64,000 nucleotides of DNA, taken from NCBI GenBank assembly GCA_030407085.1, contig CM059584.1:128435001-128499000 (forward strand). The letters run 5' to 3'. Position 1 is the stretch's first letter. Each line of letters opens with the position of its first letter. The notes below the pieces were generated by a model. That model did not search any database. It was given only the letters and a program-made list of their open reading frames with translations, and was not told the origin of the DNA. Below are positions 12,377-25,025 of the stretch, one piece after another. The position numbers were made by a program, and so were the translations under genes. This DNA comes from Trichopria drosophilae (taxonomy: Eukaryota; Arthropoda; Insecta; Hymenoptera; Diapriidae).

Positions 12377-14653
12377 CCCTGGTGGAAAATATGAGCAGAT
12401 TAACTGGCCATTACCTAGAATATAGTTAGTTTTGCTGACCAGTATTTGTTCCTAAATTCAAGCAAAAAACTGGGCATTTACCTAAGTAACTAACCTTCTC
12501 GACGTTCGTGACATCATCTTAGATATCTCTATACATATTGTCTACATTTTAGCGCAAAATACGGTGCAAAAGTGTAGAAACGGTACAGATCCCGAATTCG
12601 CTATTACATATAGGAGATTCATATTTTCAGAAACATCGATTGCAATTGTAGAAATGTGGATAGAACTTGCTTGATGCGGAGGTTATCAGAATATGTTTCC
12701 CTAGAAATGGGGTTTTTGTACCAAACTATGTATGTTAATTTATATATAAAAAGTTCTATTGAATTTGCGAATGTTGTTGTCTGGACAAATTTATGTGCAT
12801 AAGAACAAAACAAACTCCCACATGCAATGTGAGCTATTTGTTAAATAACTTTGGGCATTTTACAATCACATTAACATTTGTAGATTAACCCATTAAGGCC
12901 TAAACGGACACACTTTGAGCAATAGTTTAAACGTCGATAATTTGAATATAAAAGCATTTGGAAAATTTTTACTCCCACTATTTCTGACGTAAAATTGTAG
13001 GCTCTTTCAGAATCTTTCAATAAAATTTCGATAAAATGAAAAGCAAAAAACTTATACACGTTTTTTTGTAAAAAAACATGTTTCTTTTTAAATTCATATT
13101 TTATTCTAACATCACTTTCACCTCGAAATTGCATTGGAAAACATGTCTAAAGAGAAAATATTGCGTCCATGGACCCTTAGGATTAAAACGTACCGTGTTC
13201 TAATTTGAATTTCAAGATGGCGACTTCCAAAATGGCGCCTAGTAGCTCAAAAATCTTTTTAAAACTTAACAAATTTTTTTCTTGAAAACTATAGACTTTA
13301 GAGAAAATTTGCTAAAAACAAAAAGGTCTTAGAATTGGTTAAAGAACCATCTCAAATTTTATCACAATGTATTGATACACTTTTTGGTTTTTTGAAAATT
13401 CAAAAAATCGAAATTTTTAAAAAGTAATTTAAAAAATCTGAAAAAATTTTAGAAAGTTCTTTCTTTAGATTCTAGATTTTCTCTAAAGTGCATATTTTTC
13501 AAGGAAATAAATGATTAAACTTTTTTAGATTTTATGACTAATAAGTTTATTTCCTTGAAAAATATGGACTTTAAAAAAGATCTGCTAAGAACAAAAATAT
13601 CTTAGAATTGATTAAAGAAGCTTCTTAAATTTTTTTAGAATTTTTAAATGACTTTTTTAAAAATTTCGATTTTTTTAATTTTCAAAAACCAAAAAGTGTA
13701 TCAATACATTGTGATATTTGAGAAGATTCTTTAACCAATTCTAAGACATTTTGTTCTTAGCAAATTTTCTCTAAAGTCTATAGCTTTCAAGAAAAAAATT
13801 TGTTAAGTTTTAAAAAGATTTTTGAGCTTCTAGCCGCCATTTTGGAAGTCACCATCTTGAAATTCAAATTAGAACACGGTACATTTTAATCCTAGGGGTC
13901 CATGGACGCGATATTTTCACCTTAGACATGTTTTCCAATGCAATTTCGAAGTGAAAGTGATGTTAGAATGAAAAATAAATTTAAAAAACCCTGTTTTTTT
14001 TACAAAAAAACGTGTATAAGTTTTTTGCTTTGCATTTTATCGAAATTTTATTGAAATATTCTGAAAGAGCATACAATTTTACGTCAGAAATAGTGGGAGT
14101 AACATTTTTCCAAATGCTTTTATATGCAAATTATCGACGTTTAAACTGATGTCCGTTTAGGCGTTAATGGGTTAACGTATATATTCCTATTTACATTCTC
14201 TCGAAAACACCCGGTATACTCTTACAATTAAATATAATTATAACCACACAATTGTGCGATATAAATACATAGAATGGATATGTATTAATTATTAACTTTC
14301 TTTGACACATATACAAGTACACATATTCTCGCCATTTCTAAACAGGAGATGACAAACCTAACCTATGTAGATCCATAAAATCTGCATTTACGATTGACGA
14401 GTTATTGTCCATTTTCTCTCTGGTGCTATATATCTTAATTTAAATGCAGCTTGCGGTGACTAGAAAATAGCCAACTGTCTGGCATTATATTTGAAAGTTT
14501 GGGCATCAATAATAGTTAGGTCATGGTTAAATCAGCGTTACATTACCACAAGAAAACCGGCCAGAATTCAGCGAAAATGTTGGCCATTTCTGGCTATTAG
14601 CCGGTAATAATGGCCATAAACCAGGCAAAAAGTGGTCAATTTTTCCAACAGGG
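12377..14653. mobile_element. TA-flanked DNA element (CCCTGGTGGAAA ends), host of a nested hairpin element
   Basis: The left end CCCTGGTGGAAAAT and right end ATTTTTCCAACAGGG are inverted and each is flanked by TA. A related element with CCCTGGTAGAAA ends lies at 46750-47427. About 1.3 kb of its length is a later insertion (12889-14171). No transposase is seen, so it is non-autonomous. The TA duplication suggests the Tc1/mariner group; that assignment is inference. Confidence 0.6.
12889..14171. mobile_element. TTAA-flanked 1.28-kb full-length hairpin element (piggyBac-type MITE)
   Basis: TTAA at 12885-12888 and 14172-14175 flanks CCCATTAAGGCC and its complement. The two halves are reverse complements along nearly the whole length, meeting near 13530. 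Internal landmarks: a CTTTCAGAATC block, an AAAATGGCG block, and a core with TATAGACTTTAGAGAAAA and AACAAAAAGGTCTTAGAATT. piggyBac elements are known to use TTAA targets and usually begin with CC(C). There is no coding capacity. Confidence 0.8.
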
Positions 14654-14655
14654 TA

Positions 14656-17170
14656 TACACATATTCTTACAGAGTTTAAGGAACTAAAAAATATAACACT
14701 CCAAATATATTCCGCGAAGAAAAACATGAGTAATTATTTCGAAATAGCAGCTTTTATAATTTATAGTTATGTCCAAGGAACTTCTTTTTGACTAATAACA
14801 AAAGAATAATAATGAGAATAATAATGCATCTGAATCAGTTATTTTTTAAATTACTTTTAGTTTCATTAGGAACTAATTTTTCTACACGCCAATGCATTCG
14901 CGATAAATGATTTTATGCTTTTATAGTTCACTAATTCCCGATTATTTTATGTATAAACGGAAACTATTCCATTATGAGCTTATTTCTGAATTCATTATTT
15001 TTTTAGTATTTTGTATTCAAATGCAACTTATTAATTCCACTATGTATTCAAAAACTTTCGTGAATTTTGGATTAATTATTTGTGGATTCATTTTGATTCA
15101 AATGTTAATTGTTTTTATTAAGCTTTGCATTGCAAAGCATTCATAAAAAAAGCATGTTTCGATTGACTACTTCTTGATTAATTTAGACCCAAATCGACTA
15201 AATCATGTACAATTCTGAATTTTAATGCATTCAAAATTTTACTTGTTACGAACTGCGAATTTCATTATCAGTGGCGACATTATTTTTTAATTCACAGGCA
15301 TTAAAATTATTAAGTATGAATTCAAATATTTGGATTCAGGTGGATTTAAATTAGTTTTGGATTCATTTTCAATGAAAAGGGAAAAAAGAGCGAATTCAAT
15401 GTCGACCAAATTAATACAAAATTATCAATTTTAATCATGTGTTGAATAATCGTGGTACAGATTTGAAATGTTATAGGCTTATATTATTTCCATTTTTAAG
15501 GCAAAAACCAAACGATTACACTGGACTACAATGAATTTTGTTGGGGGAATAACATGAATCAGAACTACTGAATCTTGTAGATTTTTGGAATCCTCAAAAC
15601 GAATTCGTTGTTTTTGACCCATCACGTCAGGATTGTACAATATCTGGTCCGAAAAAATATTTAACAATATGAGGTTAGGTTAGGACATGTAACAAAAATC
15701 TGAAGTAATCAATTTGTATGATCCGCTACCCTCCCAAAAAATGTTGTTTTGGTCCTGTGATATTAAAGTAAATCACTTTCATCTCGGTTCAAATTTTGTA
15801 GTGTATTTTAACTTAAATCACAAAATTGTGTCTGTCCAAAAGCTGTCACAATAATGCCAAATAAAACGACATGTGAAACGAATTAATTTTAAAATTAGGG
15901 TAATTGATGATTATTACGTAGAAAATTTGCAACTTATTACCTAACAACTGCAACTATAATTATGTAATAATTTTTTAAACGATTTATCGATAGTGTGGGT
16001 GTTGAATTGATTGAAAATGCTCAGACGTTTAGAATTTTAATGTCATAAATATTTTAAAGTATCTTGATATTTTTGAAATATTGAAATATAACTATATTTC
16101 TTAGTTTGTAAGTTAATTCTTTGTCATTACATTTATTAAGTAATTTGGCAATATAAAACTTACGTAAATTTACTTTTTGATATAATGGTAAAAATTGTCT
16201 TTTAATCCTTTAATATTCAGTACAATATTCAGAAAATACCATATATTATATATTTTTCAATATCATGGACAACAATGAGGCACAATTGACATTAACAAGG
16301 AGATTAAACAATGATTACATCGAAATGTCAACTTTTCTTTCCTCCAAAAAAATAAATTGTAAAATGTCGTATAATTTATTTAACAAATAAGCTCCAAGGA
16401 TTTTTTCTATAAGGTTTCTTACTAATGCTTCATTCCAAAATAAAAAATATTATGTCACAATTTTCAATCAATACAAAGATACTAGAGCAATTCCCAAATT
16501 TGGCATATTTATAATTTCTGACCTGACGAAATGTTATACCAAATATTTTTGTTTAATTCAAAATTTAATGAGTTATAAACATTTTAAAATTTAGGGTTTT
16601 TTTATTTAAAAATTTGTAGCTTTTTCGAGCTTGAGTTTTAAGGAAAGTTTATACGTAAAAGTTGTGAATAAATAATCCGTAGTTTAAAATGAAATTTAAC
16701 TCCATACAAGAAACTTTTTTTTATTGTTTATTTATTTTTTAACCTATCACCTAGAGGATACAAAAATACGTTTTTTGTAGTATCCAGTAAGATTTATGAA
16801 AATTTATTTTTTTAAACTTTTCGATCATCCAACTAATAGTTTAAAAAATTAAATAAACAATGGAAAAAAATTTTGTTTGAGTTAACTTTCATGTCAAACT
16901 CCAGACATTTAGCCACAACTTCCACGTATAAACTTCCCTTAAAACACAAAACACGAAACAGATACAAACACATGTATAACTCGAAGAATTTTGCATTAAA
17001 AAATATGTGGTTGAAAATGACCAATATGTAAAGTTTGACACGCGGAATTGCTCACATCTAAGTGTTTTTCCGCAAATCCGAAAAACAGATTAAATGTCGT
17101 CTAATACGAAAGATAAGCAATTAGTTCACTCGCTATTTGCAGCCATTGTTATTAAAACATTATTTGGTTT
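14656..17170. other. Intergenic; one dispersed repeat copy, otherwise nothing recognised
   Basis: At about 15560-15690 there is a direct copy of the arm described at 11549-12085, followed by GGTTAGGTTAGG at 15670-15681. The longest open frames are AT-rich and hydrophobic with no support as genes. Confidence 0.45.
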
Positions 17171-17173
17171 TGT

Positions 17174-17323
17174 TTACATTTTTAAAAAATCAATGGTTTT
17201 ACAGAACTGCGAATAAAATTGATCAAAAATACCTGGATAACTGATAACCAGAAGAGGGATTAGAAAAATTGTGGCAAATGCCACAAAACCAATATCCAGT
17301 AGATATCCAAAAGTATTCTCCAT
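17174..17323 (-). CDS. Possible small membrane protein or first exon (uncertain)
   Basis: An ATG at 17323 on the minus strand opens a 49-residue frame beginning MENTFGYLLDIG. One hydrophobic segment follows (about residues 10-30, rich in F/A/I/L/V), then a short polar tail. A plausible 5' splice site (CCAG-GTATTT) sits inside it just after the hydrophobic segment, so it could instead be the first coding exon of a longer membrane protein. The DNA just upstream on that strand (17400-17560) is less AT-rich than its surroundings, as a promoter or 5' UTR might be. I recognise no family. Random AT-rich sequence can also give hydrophobic frames. Confidence 0.25.
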   Translation of the reverse strand: MENTFGYLLDIGFVAFATIFLIPLLVISYPGIFDQFYSQFCKTIDFLKM

Positions 17324-17559
17324 ATTAGACACTGTTAATAGTTTTTTTGTTCTTATCACTTAACAAGATCACGATTTTGGTAATTTTAAAAGAACACGTC
17401 GAATCGTTAGGTCGTTCGGGAAACAACTGTCTTCGGAGATATTCGCATTCGACCTAAGACGACCCCATGTACCGACGGTTCGACTTGAAGATTAAAGACT
17501 TCTTGTCGAGAGATATGAATTACTTGTTTCTGTTGCCCTCGAATTGATAAATTTGCTAT

Positions 17560-19160
17560 GTTAAATCGACTTTAACGTGATGAATTCGCCATTCCAAAAT
17601 ATCGCGCAATGCCCAAAAAGATTCGCGAAAATAAAAAGTTTTCGATATAAAAAATGAATATTTCGAAAAAAATGAAATTTTTGTATCATCAAGATATCTC
17701 CTGCAACAGGTCGTAAGATAAATGATATTTAAATTGTACCTTGCGACTGCTTACTTTCAGACTGTGGCGAACACGGAATTGATGTTTGATCGATTGCGAT
17801 ATGTTGATCTCGAATATGATAAAATAAATCTGACCTAATTATATCTCTTATCGATGAGTATAAGTATCAATGCATCGTCATTGACGAACTTTGATATTAT
17901 TTCGTTTGCAAAAGATACAAATACGTGCATTTATAAATTAAGAAAAACTAACAGAATTCCAAAAATGATCAAATTTCAATTTCAAAATGTTATTAAAATG
18001 GAAATTATCACTCCACTATTGTACACTTTCACGGAATGGAGAAAAACAGTTTTGAAAGAGTGAAATCGACAGGAAAACTTTTACTAAATACTTACGAAAT
18101 GTGCTGAAAATATTAGTAGCTTCGGGATTAGTTCAAAGTGTTTTGGATGGATTTCACAAGTTTTCATCACTATTATAAAAGTAAACAGTGGGTTTTTAGT
18201 GTTTTTATAAATTATCTACATCAAAACAAACTTTTTATCAATAGGAGAATGATTAGAAAGTACGTAAAATTATTGTAATAGAAAAAATTGTTTTTTTAAT
18301 AGAGACATATATTAAAGTTACCATGACAGAAAAAAATGAATTCCAAATAAATTACACTATGCATTACAAAAGTAACAATTATCTATTTGCAAATTTATTG
18401 AAAATAATGTTCAATTGTCAAAATGGTGAATGATTTTTTTTTTTAGTTTTTTATTTAAAAAAAAAAATGAGGACCGAACTCTGGAGATTTGATACACCGG
18501 GACGCGAACCGAAAAGTCGAATATACCAACTACAACTAAAATATGTCATTATAGTTATTCATAAGAAAATTATAATCTAGAATATAGAACTTAATTCCAT
18601 TTTTAATTCTATTTATATGAAATTTAAAACATTGTATTCGTTATATGTTTTCAAAGTTTTATGAAGACCAATAAATTACCGAGTATTAAAAATAATTAAT
18701 TTGTTCTTAAACAAAATAATGTATTAGTCAATGGAATTTAAAATAAATTTTCATGAATTGAATTACACAAATAAACTTCTTTTTTTAAAGTTGATAAACA
18801 AAATTTTGTTGCCTTAGAAGTAAGAGTCGATTCTGATAGGATTTTTCATACAGAATCCAAATATGTACCAAAAAATATTGAATTGGACAAGGTAAAAGGG
18901 TTAAAAAATTGTAATTTCGAACATTTTATATGTTTCATGAAAAGTAATCGAGACGATAACGAGTTTGAAGTAATTCAAATTTCTTGATTTTTGTTGTCTC
19001 GCATTCTATAGCATAGATGTTAAAAAATCAAAAAACACTATTTTTTACCCGTTTGACATTCAATTTGGACCAAAACTATGTATCATAAACATATAAATAT
19101 TTCGGCGGTCATAATTGGCGGCAAAAATCCAATCACAATCGACTCTCACTTATTTAAGAC
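17560..19160. other. Intergenic, nothing recognised
   Basis: AT-rich. A stretch near 18480-18530 read on the minus strand has a weak B-box-like GGTTCGCGTCCCGG but does not fold as a tRNA. No gene is supportable. Confidence 0.4.
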
Positions 19161-19303
19161 AATACAAAATACGTAAATGTTTGTTCTCTTCAAAAATCAA
19201 GAAACAATCATATTAAAGTGACCAGTTGATGATTAAAATCCAGAAAATGAACCTTAACCAAACATTCTTTAATTTTTTAATTAATAAATTAGATCTCAGA
19301 TAT

Positions 19304-20380
19304 GGGAATATCTCCGAAACTTTTCATTTTTGTGATGATGGGTGGTTTAGGACCTTCCCCGTAATATAATATATTATACAGTGACTGCATAGAACATTAG
19401 TAAATATATTTAAATAGAGGAAGATGTTAATTTAAACTCGGTTGTATGTCATCTTCAAGTACAAAAAGTGACAAATCCACTAAATTTTACTAATGTAGCA
19501 GTGATGATATCAATATTACTGTAACTTTTTTAACATTATCGATAACGAATTTAATTTTTTCTACAGCATCACTAATAACCTAAAAAGAAAACAAAAAATA
19601 CTCAACATTTATGTGTGCCTATAAAAAACACGGAGTTAGAAAATAAACAAAATTGGAGAACACATTTTTAGAAAATTCATCCTGAATGATTATTTATGCA
19701 ACAACTTTTTAAACATTTCATTTAACTAAAAACGTTGAAGGTAGGTTTATTCTACAAGAAAAATGCTACAAAATGGCCTTGAGCAATTGAGTGTGCTCCT
19801 TCAGAAACAGTTTTTATAGCATTTTGAATTTTAAAATTAAAAGCGCCCCTCGTTAAAAAAATATACTTTTCGACCAAGCACACTTTGTTATCAACTTCAA
19901 ATGATATTCCAGCCATTGTCAATGGTTATTTACACCATAACAATTATGTATACAATTTGTTCTATGCATAAATTCATATTTAGGGTTGTAAACAGTGATA
20001 TTTAGAGTTGTAAACAGTGATATTCAGGGTTGTAAACAGTGAATAAAAAAAAATTGTTATTGTGTTACATGAATAAAATTCGTTTCGTTAAAATTGTACA
20101 ACTACCGTTCTTTATTACGCACCAAACTTAAAAATGTGTGCCTTGCTTTTTTTCATTCTTTTATATGCTATAGATGAAGAAAATAATTTTAAAATATTTT
20201 AATTTTTTAAATTTCGTATTATTACTTTTTATCAATTAACATTTGAAAAAAATGAGTGGCACAGCATTTTTCTTACTATTTAAACGCATATAAACGTAAA
20301 AAAAAAGTTTGGATAGTGTACAATAAAAATTTATTTATTTTTTTCTGAAGTGAAAAAAGAAAAGTTTCAGAGATATGCCC
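19304..20380. mobile_element. 1,077-bp element inserted in the satellite, GGGMATATCTC ends, ATAT duplication
   Basis: The left end GGGAATATCTCCGAAACTTT and right end AAAGTTTCAGAGATATGCCC are inverted copies. ATAT lies directly outside on both sides (19300-19303, 20381-20384), and the satellite sequence resumes correctly when the element is removed. A second member with the same type of ends and a 4-bp duplication lies at 26473-27840. There is no coding capacity. The superfamily is not assigned. Confidence 0.75.
19979..20044. repeat. 22-bp tandem repeat, three copies
   Basis: The unit TTTAGGGTTGTAAACAGTGA plus two bases is repeated three times with one or two changes. It lies inside the 19304-20380 element. 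Confidence 0.9.
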
Positions 20381-22582
20381 ATATTCATTCTCGTTTTTCA
20401 TTCATTTCCCTTCAAAAATGAAGAATCAATCTCTGTTTATAGAAATAAATCTATTGAAAATTGCCGATTAAAATAATGAAATAAACTTACCATTAATAAA
20501 TTAACGTTCAGATATTAATTTTTCACTTTTCTGATTTATTTCCCCTCGAAAATTAAGAATCAATCATTTTTAATACAAATAAATCCATCAGAAATTAAAG
20601 ATTAAGATTAATAAAATAAGCCCTTTCTGGATATTCATTCATATTTTAATTAACAAATTAGCATTCAGATATTAATTTTTCATGTATTTAATATATTTTT
20701 TTAAAAATCAAGAATCATTTAATTTTAAGATGAATACCTCTTCATATATTTCAACTATCACTACTGGGGATTAAAATAAATTTTTAATTTATAAATGAGC
20801 ATTTAGATATTAATTCTTCATTTATTTCATTTCTTTGTATTCAAAAATCAAGAAACTTAAATTATCAAAATTGACGATTAAAGTCAACGAAATAAACTTG
20901 TAATTTATAAATTAAACATTCAGATATTAATTTTTCTTTTATTTGTTTTTAAAAGCAAGAATCAATCATTTTTAATAGTAAGAAACTGTGTTATATTTTA
21001 ACTTTCACTAACTGACACTTAAAATCAATCAAATAAACCCTAACCCAATAATCTTTCACTTTGTAGTTAATAAATTAGCAATCAGATATTCATTTGATAT
21101 TTATGTCTCTTCAGCAATTAAGAATTAAAAAAGTTTAATTTAAAATATATTATCCCATATTGTAACTTTCATAATTGGACGTTCAAAATCAATAAAATAA
21201 ATTTTAAGCGAATATTTTTTCAATTTTTAATCCTTTAACATTTAGATATTAATTTTCCATTTATTTCATTTATTTGTCTTTAGAAATCTAGAAACACTCA
21301 TTGTTCATAAAAACAAATTATCACATATTCCAAATTTTACAAATTGACGATTAAAAACCATGAAATAAAATCTGAATGAATAAATTAACATTCAAATATT
21401 AATTTTTCATTTATTTCATTTATATGCGTTTAAAGCTCAAGAATCAATCGTTTTTAATACAAATAAATCTATCAAAAATTGACGATTAAAATTAAGAAAA
21501 TAAACTTTCAGAAATTAAACTTGAATATACATTCGGTTTTTTAAGAAATCAATTAACATTCAGATATTAATTTTTAATTATTTCATTCATTTGTCTTTAA
21601 GAATCAATCTTTTTTAATAGACATAAAACAGCCGCAAATTGACGATTAAAATTAATAAAATAAAGTTTAACCGAATATTGGTTCATTTTTTAATGAACAA
21701 ATTAAGATTCAGATATTCATTTTTATTTATTTATTTTATTTGTTTTCAAGAATTCAATCATTTGTAAGAAAAATAAAACTACCACGAATTGACGATTAAA
21801 ATCAATTAATTAAACTTTCACCGAATATTCTTTCAATTTTTGATCATTAAATTAGCATTTAAATATTAAATTTTCATGTATTTAATATATTTTCTTAAAA
21901 AATTAAGAATCAGTTATTTTTAATAGAAACAAATCGTCACATATTATACCTATCACAAATTGACGATTAAAAACAATGAAATAAATTTTTAATGAATAAA
22001 TTAACATTCAGATATTAATTTTTCACTTACTTCATTTATTTGCTTTTGAAAATCAAGAATCAATAACTGTTAATAATAACTTCAGAAATAAAATCAATAA
22101 AATAAACTTGTAATTAATAAATTAGCATTTAGATATTAATTTATCATTTATTTATCTTTAAATACCAAGCATCAATAATGTTGAATATAAATAAATCTAT
22201 CACAAATTCATGATTAAAATTAATAAAATAAACTTTATGCGTATATTCATTCATTTTGTAATTATTAAATCAACATTCACATATTAATTTTTTATTTATT
22301 TACCATAAAAATCAAGAATCGATCCCCATCAATAGAAACAAATCGATCACAAATAGACGATTAAAATCAGTAAAATATACTTTAACCGAATATTGATTTA
22401 ATTTTGAAACATTAAATTAGCATTTAGATACTAATTTTTCATTTATTTGCCTTCAAGAATCAATTATTTTTAATAGAAATAAATCTATTAGACATTGGCG
22501 ATTGAAATTAATAAAATAAACTTTATTCGAATACTCATTCATTTTTTAAATAACAGATTATTTCGTAAAATTAATATATTAG

Positions 22583-24290
22583 CATTCAGATATTAATTTT
22601 TCCACTTTCCTCCAAAAATCAAGAATCAGTCTCTGTTAAGAGAAATAAATCTATTGAAAATTGCCGATTAAAATAATGAAATAAACTTACCATTAATAAA
22701 TTAGCATTCAGATATTAATTTTTCATTTATTTGATTTATTTTCCTTAAAAAATCAAGAGACAATAATTTTTAATAAAAATCCTCGTATTTTAACTTCACC
22801 AATCGACGATTAAATTCAATCAAATAAAAGTTATCCGAATACTCATTCATTTTTTAAATAATAGATTATGTAATAAAAATAATATATTAGCATTCAGATA
22901 TTAATTTTTCATTTTTCTTCAAAAATCAAGAATCAGTCTCTGTTAAGAGAAATAAATCTATCATAAATTGCCGATTAAAATAATGAAATAAACTTACCAT
23001 TAATAAATTAGCATTCAGATATTAATTTTTCATTTATTTGATTTATTTTCCTTAAAAAATCAAGAGACAATAATTTTTAATAAAAATCCTCGTATTTTAA
23101 CTTCACCAATCGACGATTAAATTCAATCAAATAAAAGTTATCCGAATACTCATTCATTTTTTAAATAATAGATTATGTAATAAAAATAATATATTAGCAT
23201 TCAGATATTAATTTTTCATTTTTCTTCAAAAATCAAGAATCAGTCTCTGTTAAGAGAAATAAATCTATCATAAATTGCCGATTAAAATAATGAAATAAAC
23301 TTACCATTAATAAATTAGCATTCAGATATTAATTTTTCATTTATTTGATTTATTTTCCTTAAAAAATCAAGAGACAATAATTTTTAATAAAAATCCTCGT
23401 ATTTTAACTTCACCAATCGACGATTAAATTCAATCAAATAAAAGTTATCCGAATACTCATTCATTTTTTAAATAATAGATTATGTAATAAAAATAATATA
23501 TTAGCATTCAGATATTAATTTTTCATTTTTCTTCAAAAATCAAGAATCAGTCTCTGTTAAGAGAAATAAATCTATTGAAAATTGCCGATTAAAATAATGA
23601 AATAAACTTACCATTAATAAATTAGCATTCAGATATTAATTTTTCATTTATTTGATTTATTTTCCTTAAAAAATCAAGAGACAATAATTTTTAATAAAAA
23701 TCCTCGTATTTTAACTTCACCAATCGACGATTAAATTCAATCAAATAAAAGTTATCCGAATACTCATTCATTTTTTAAATAATAGATTATGTAATAAAAA
23801 TAATATATTAGCATTCAGATATTAATTTTTCATTTTTCTTCAAAAATCAAGAATCAGTCTCTGTTAAGAGAAATAAATCTATTGAAAATTGCCGATTAAA
23901 ATAATGAAATAAACTTACCATTAATAAATTAGCATTCAGATATTAATTTTTCATTTATTTGATTTATTTTCCTTAAAAAATCAAGAGACAATAATTTTTA
24001 ATAAAAATCCTCGTATTTTAACTTCACCAATCGACGATTAAATTCAATCAAATAAAAGTTATCCGAATACTCATTCATTTTTTAAATAATAGATTATGTA
24101 ATAAAAATAATATATTAGCATTCAGATATTAATTTTTCATTTTTCTTCAAAAATCAAGAATCAGTCTCTGTTAAGAGAAATAAATCTATCATAAATTGCC
24201 GATTAAAATCAATGAAATAAACTTACCATTAATAAATTAGCATTCAGATATTAATTTTTCATTTATTTGATTTATTTTCCTTAAAAAATC
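22583..24290. repeat. Higher-order satellite repeat, 307-bp unit, about 5.5 near-identical copies
   Basis: The mark CATTCAGATATT followed by TTTTTCATTTTTCTTC (or a close variant) recurs at 22583, 22891, 23198, 23505, 23812 and 24119, a spacing of 307-308 bp. Each unit holds two monomers, one with TCTCTGTTAAGAG and one with GAGACAATAATTTTTAAT. Copies differ mainly at a CTATCATAAA / CTATTGAAAA variant. Identity is far higher than in the surrounding array, indicating recent local amplification. Confidence 0.92.
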
Positions 24291-24931
24291 AAGAGACAAT
24301 AATTTTTAATAAAAATATATTGCCTCGTATTATAACTTTACCCGTCGACGATTAAATTTAATCAAATATACTTTAACCGAATATTCTTTCATTTTTTAAT
24401 CATTAAATTAGCATTTAGATATTAAATTCTCATGTATTTAATATATTACCTTAAAAAAATCAAGAATCATTAATTTTTAATAGAATCAAATCGTCACATA
24501 TTTCAAATATCACCAATTTATCGACGAAAATCAAGAAAATTACATTTTAATTCCATATTCAATCACGTTTTAATTAGTATCCAACATTTTTTAAAATGCC
24601 ACAAAGCTTATTTTCATAATCCATGCACATTATTCAAAATAACGTTCGTAAGTAGACAATTTTTTAAGTTCCAAACGAAATAAAAAAACGGATTAAACAA
24701 AAATTTCAAAATCGCCCGATTAAATATCCAAAGCATTTTTTAAATCTTTCGAATCAAAGCAGGTCGATTCGGACGTGTTCGTCAGCTGACGTGTCATTTT
24801 CTAGCGACTCCAAAATATTTAATGAGCTATATTAGATAGACACGAAGCTGTCATACCTTCAGCAAATATCTTCGTTCATAAAATAGTCGTGTGCCACTGA
24901 TAACGGAGTGACGGACGCTACAAGACGAAAT

Positions 24932-25025
24932 ATGGACAACAAATTTGTACATCATTTTCGCGTACCGTGGAGTTCAAAACGTTCCTTCGACCTAACAAAC
25001 GTACAGAAACAACAAAATGAAAAAG
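24932..25025 (+). CDS. Pld: PLD exon 1 (proposed start)
   Basis: 31 codons plus one base, starting MDNKFVHHF and ending before GTAAGC. Its one-base overhang fits the exon at 25946, giving Gly at the junction. This is the least certain exon because the PLD N-terminus is poorly conserved. If it is wrong, translation would begin at 25981. Confidence 0.6.

Larger units (their letters stand above)
19165..24535. repeat. AT-rich satellite array, monomers of roughly 110-155 bp
   Basis: Every monomer carries the landmarks ATTAGCATTCAGATATTAAT, a TCAAGAATCA block, an AAATAAATCTATCA block and GACGATTAAAAT. Monomers diverge and vary in length in the left part and become ordered in the right part (see 22583-24290). 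A transposon at 19304-20380 splits the array, so one monomer lies left of it and the rest to the right. The array ends about 400 bp before the PLD start codon. Confidence 0.9.

Noticed and set aside
14907..15146. Hydrophobic 79-codon frame with ATG
   Set aside because: The composition follows the AT-rich background, with no splice context, neighbours or family likeness.
18480..18530. B-box-like sequence on the minus strand
   Set aside because: A second pol III box and a tRNA fold are missing.
20390..24300. CRISPR-like regular spacing in the repeat array
   Set aside because: Repeats are long AT-rich satellite monomers without unique spacers, in a eukaryotic sequence.
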